In this document: positions 36,279 through 38,500 of the stretch, piece after piece
Numbering within the stretch: the first letter of the stretch is position 1
Layout: every line of letters begins with the position of its first letter
Notes under the pieces: generated by a model
The model's input: the letters and a program-made list of their open reading frames with translations, nothing else
Databases searched by the model: none
Told to the model about the DNA's origin: nothing
Made by a program: the position numbers and the translations under genes
Source: JAVBQG01 sp031549185
GTDB lineage: Bacteria > Synergistota > Synergistia > Synergistales > Synergistaceae
Length of the DNA stretch: 38,500 nucleotides
Direction: 5' to 3'
Assembly (NCBI GenBank): GCA_031549185.1
Contig: JAVBQG010000054.1
Location: forward strand, 1-38,500

Positions 36279-38345
36279 ATGGCGAAAATCGATCTTTCTA
36301 CAATCCGTAATATAGGTATTGCTGCTCATATAGACGCAGGAAAAACAACCACCACCGAGCGTATTCTGTTTTACACCGGTCGTAAGCATAAGCTGGGTGA
36401 AACTCATGAAGGCGCTGCTACCATGGACTGGATGGAGCAGGAGCGTGAGAGGGGTATAACGATCACCTCCGCCGCAACGACGTGTCATTGGGGAGATACG
36501 CTTATCAATATAATTGATACGCCCGGACACGTGGACTTTACGGTCGAGGTCGAGCGTTCGATGCGAGTGCTTGACGGCGCCGTTTCTGTTTTTTGCGCGG
36601 TCGGCGGGGTCGAACCTCAATCTGAGACCGTATGGCGTCAGGCGGATAAATATAAGGTTCCCCGCGTCGCGTTCATCAACAAGATGGACCGCGTCGGCGC
36701 AGACTTTATGTCGGTGGTCGCGCAGATGAAAGAGAGACTCGGGGCGAGGGCGGTTCCCATCCAGATGCCGATCGGTGTCGAGGATGGCTTTGTCGGTATG
36801 GTCGACTTGGTCAATTTCAAGGCGATCGTCTACGAGGACGACCTCGGGCAGGATTTCAAAAAAGCGGAAGTTCCCCCGCAGCTGCTGGAGGACGCGAAGG
36901 TCGCAAAGGACGCCATGATAGAGGCGTTGGCCGACTTCGACGATGAGATCATGAATCTTTTCCTCGAAGGGGAAGAAGTTTCCGTAGAATTGATGCAGAG
37001 GGCGATTCGGAAGAGCACGATTGCGCTTGATATCGTCCCAGTTTTGTGTGGCTCCGCTTTCAAGAACAAAGGCGTGCAGCCGTTGCTCGACGCTGTCGTC
37101 GATTATCTGCCGAGTCCGATCGACATGCCGGACATTCACGGCACGGATCCGGACGACGCCGAAAAAGACGTCATCGTCAAGCCCGACGAAAGCGCCCCTT
37201 TCTCGGCGCTCGCGTTCAAAATCATGGTGGACCCCTTTGTGGGCAGGCTTGCTTTCTGCCGGATTTACTCAGGGGCGATTTCGAACGGAACGTCGATCTA
37301 TAATGCTACAACGCACAAGCGCGAGCGCATCGGAAGAATTCTTCGCATGCACGCGAACAAGCGCGAGGAGATGGAAGAGGCCTCGGCGGGGATGATCGTC
37401 GCGATCCCCGGTTTGAAGCAGGTTCGCACCGGCGACACGCTTTGCGCGGAGGATTTCCCGGTCATGCTGGAGAATCTCATCTTCCCCGAGCCCGTCATCG
37501 ACCTCTCGGTCGAACCGATGAGCAAGGCGGATCAAATCAAGCTTGCGAAGGGCCTTGAGGCCCTTTCGGAGGAAGACCCGACGTTCCGCGTCTCTGTGGA
37601 TCAGGAGACGGGGCAGACGATCATCGCCGGCATGGGCGAGTTGCACCTGGATATCATCGTAGATCGCCTGCGCAGAGAGTTCAACGTCGAGGTCAAGGTG
37701 GGCCGCCCGCAGGTTGCGTACCGGGAGGCGATCAAAGCACCCGCCCGCGCGCAGGGCAAGTTCGTCCGGCAGTCGGGCGGACACGGTCAATACGGCGACG
37801 TCGTACTGGAGATAGCGCCGCTCGAAGGGCACAAGGGCTACGAGTGGGAGGACAAGATCGTCGGCGGCACCATTCCCAAGCAGTTCATCCCGGCTGCTCA
37901 GAAGGGCGTCGAAGAAGCCATGGGCAACGGAATCCTCGGCGGATATCCAGTGATCGGAGTCAGGGTTGCCATCGTCGACGGCAGTTACCACGATGTCGAC
38001 AGCTCCGAAATGGCCTTCCGCATCGCCGGTTCGATGGCCTTCAAAGAGGCGATGAGGCTTGCCAAACCGGTTCTGATGGAGCCCGTTATGGACGTGGAGG
38101 TCGTCGTTCCCGAGGAGTATATGGGCGACGTAATCGGAGACCTTTCCTCCAGAAGGGGTAAGGTAGAGGGCATGGGTGTTCGCGCGAACGCACGCGTTGT
38201 CAAGGCGTTTGTGCCACTTTCCGAGATGTTCGGCTATGCGACCGATTTGCGCAGCAAAACGTCAGGCCGCGCTTCATATACCATGACGTTCGATCACTAC
38301 GAAGAAGTTTCACAGGATGTCGCTGACAAGCTACTGAAGCGATAA
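36279..38345 (+). CDS. fusA: Elongation factor G
   Basis: A 688-residue translational GTPase that drives translocation and, with RRF, recycling. G1 is AHIDAGKTTTTE, G2 includes RGITITSAAT, G3 is DTPGHVDF, and G4 is NKMD. The later domains include GMGELHLDIIVDRLRREF and RQSGGHGQYGDVVLE. Length and order fit canonical EF-G. It starts after GGTGGTGAG, 66 bp from rpsG; a small hairpin (CCGAACC with GGTTTCGG, about 36235-36257) lies in this gap. tuf follows after 28 bp. Confidence 0.97.
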   Translation: MAKIDLSTIRNIGIAAHIDAGKTTTTERILFYTGRKHKLGETHEGAATMDWMEQERERGITITSAATTCHWGDTLINIIDTPGHVDFTVEVERSMRVLDGAVSVFCAVGGVEPQSETVWRQADKYKVPRVAFINKMDRVGADFMSVVAQMKERLGARAVPIQMPIGVEDGFVGMVDLVNFKAIVYEDDLGQDFKKAEVPPQLLEDAKVAKDAMIEALADFDDEIMNLFLEGEEVSVELMQRAIRKSTIALDIVPVLCGSAFKNKGVQPLLDAVVDYLPSPIDMPDIHGTDPDDAEKDVIVKPDESAPFSALAFKIMVDPFVGRLAFCRIYSGAISNGTSIYNATTHKRERIGRILRMHANKREEMEEASAGMIVAIPGLKQVRTGDTLCAEDFPVMLENLIFPEPVIDLSVEPMSKADQIKLAKGLEALSEEDPTFRVSVDQETGQTIIAGMGELHLDIIVDRLRREFNVEVKVGRPQVAYREAIKAPARAQGKFVRQSGGHGQYGDVVLEIAPLEGHKGYEWEDKIVGGTIPKQFIPAAQKGVEEAMGNGILGGYPVIGVRVAIVDGSYHDVDSSEMAFRIAGSMAFKEAMRLAKPVLMEPVMDVEVVVPEEYMGDVIGDLSSRRGKVEGMGVRANARVVKAFVPLSEMFGYATDLRSKTSGRASYTMTFDHYEEVSQDVADKLLKR

Positions 38346-38373
38346 AAAGAATTTTTGCTGGGAGGCAAGAGAG

Positions 38374-38500
38374 ATGGCAAAGGAGAAGTTTGCAAGAAAC
38401 AAGCCCCACTTGAACATAGGGACGATCGGTCACATCGACCACGGCAAGACGACGCTGACGGCGGCGATCACGAAGACGCTGGCGCGTCACGGCGGAGCGG
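38374..38500 (+). CDS. tuf: Elongation factor Tu, N-terminal fragment
   Basis: The first 42 codons are present and the gene runs off the window. MAKEKFARNKPHLNIGTIGH is followed by the P-loop GHIDHGKTT, diagnostic for EF-Tu. GGAGG at 38361-38365 precedes the ATG. It completes the classical rpsL-rpsG-fusA-tuf order. Confidence 0.96.
   Translation, partial: MAKEKFARNKPHLNIGTIGHIDHGKTTLTAAITKTLARHGGA

Overview
The window is a GC-rich bacterial chromosome segment of housekeeping genes in short operons, with little foreign DNA. The gene content suggests an amino-acid-fermenting anaerobe, most likely Synergistota. The pointers are Na+-pump decarboxylase subunits, cobalamin-dependent MetH lacking its activation domain, an archaeal-type radical SAM protein, a SpoIID protein without sporulation genes, and a very long RpoC. 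The phylum is inferred from gene content, not from a marker search. TTG starts are frequent.

Layout. 1-3.1 kb: polyamine genes (end of an arginine/lysine/ornithine decarboxylase, speE, speB, a Nit2-type amidase), closed by a terminator. 3.4-6.1 kb: a PAS-GGDEF protein, and convergent to it a radical SAM/HhH protein of unknown function. 6.2-12.9 kb: nadE, then yebC-ruvC-ruvA-ruvB-DUF2905, spoIID-like and queA. 12.9-17.7 kb: one-carbon genes (cyclodeaminase, MetH activation domain, metF, metH). 17.8-21.6 kb, minus strand: a serine operon (class V aminotransferase, serA, histidine-type phosphatase). 21.6-24.6 kb: divergent oadB and oadA. 24.6-26.1 kb: a flotillin-like gene. 26.2-38.5 kb: tRNA-Leu(CAG), rpoB-rpoC, then rpsL-rpsG-fusA-tuf.

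The most interesting system is upstream of the serine operon. A consensus promoter (21595-21623, minus) is followed by a 45-codon ORF (21400-21537) with a strong ribosome binding site. Nine of its codons 20-33 encode serine. A perfect 12-bp hairpin with seven U residues (21315-21352) comes next. Codons 35-39 can form 11 continuous base pairs with the 5' arm of that hairpin. This is the architecture of ribosome-mediated transcription attenuation, here sensing charged tRNA-Ser and controlling what looks like the whole phosphorylated pathway from 3-phosphoglycerate to serine. The one-carbon operon, which uses serine-derived carbon units, converges on the serine operon and shares a bidirectional terminator with it.

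Other points of note are a 101-bp MITE-like element, two families of dispersed palindromes in intergenic gaps, two large insertions in RpoC, and the rpoB and rpsL promoters, whose -35 boxes lie inside hairpins.
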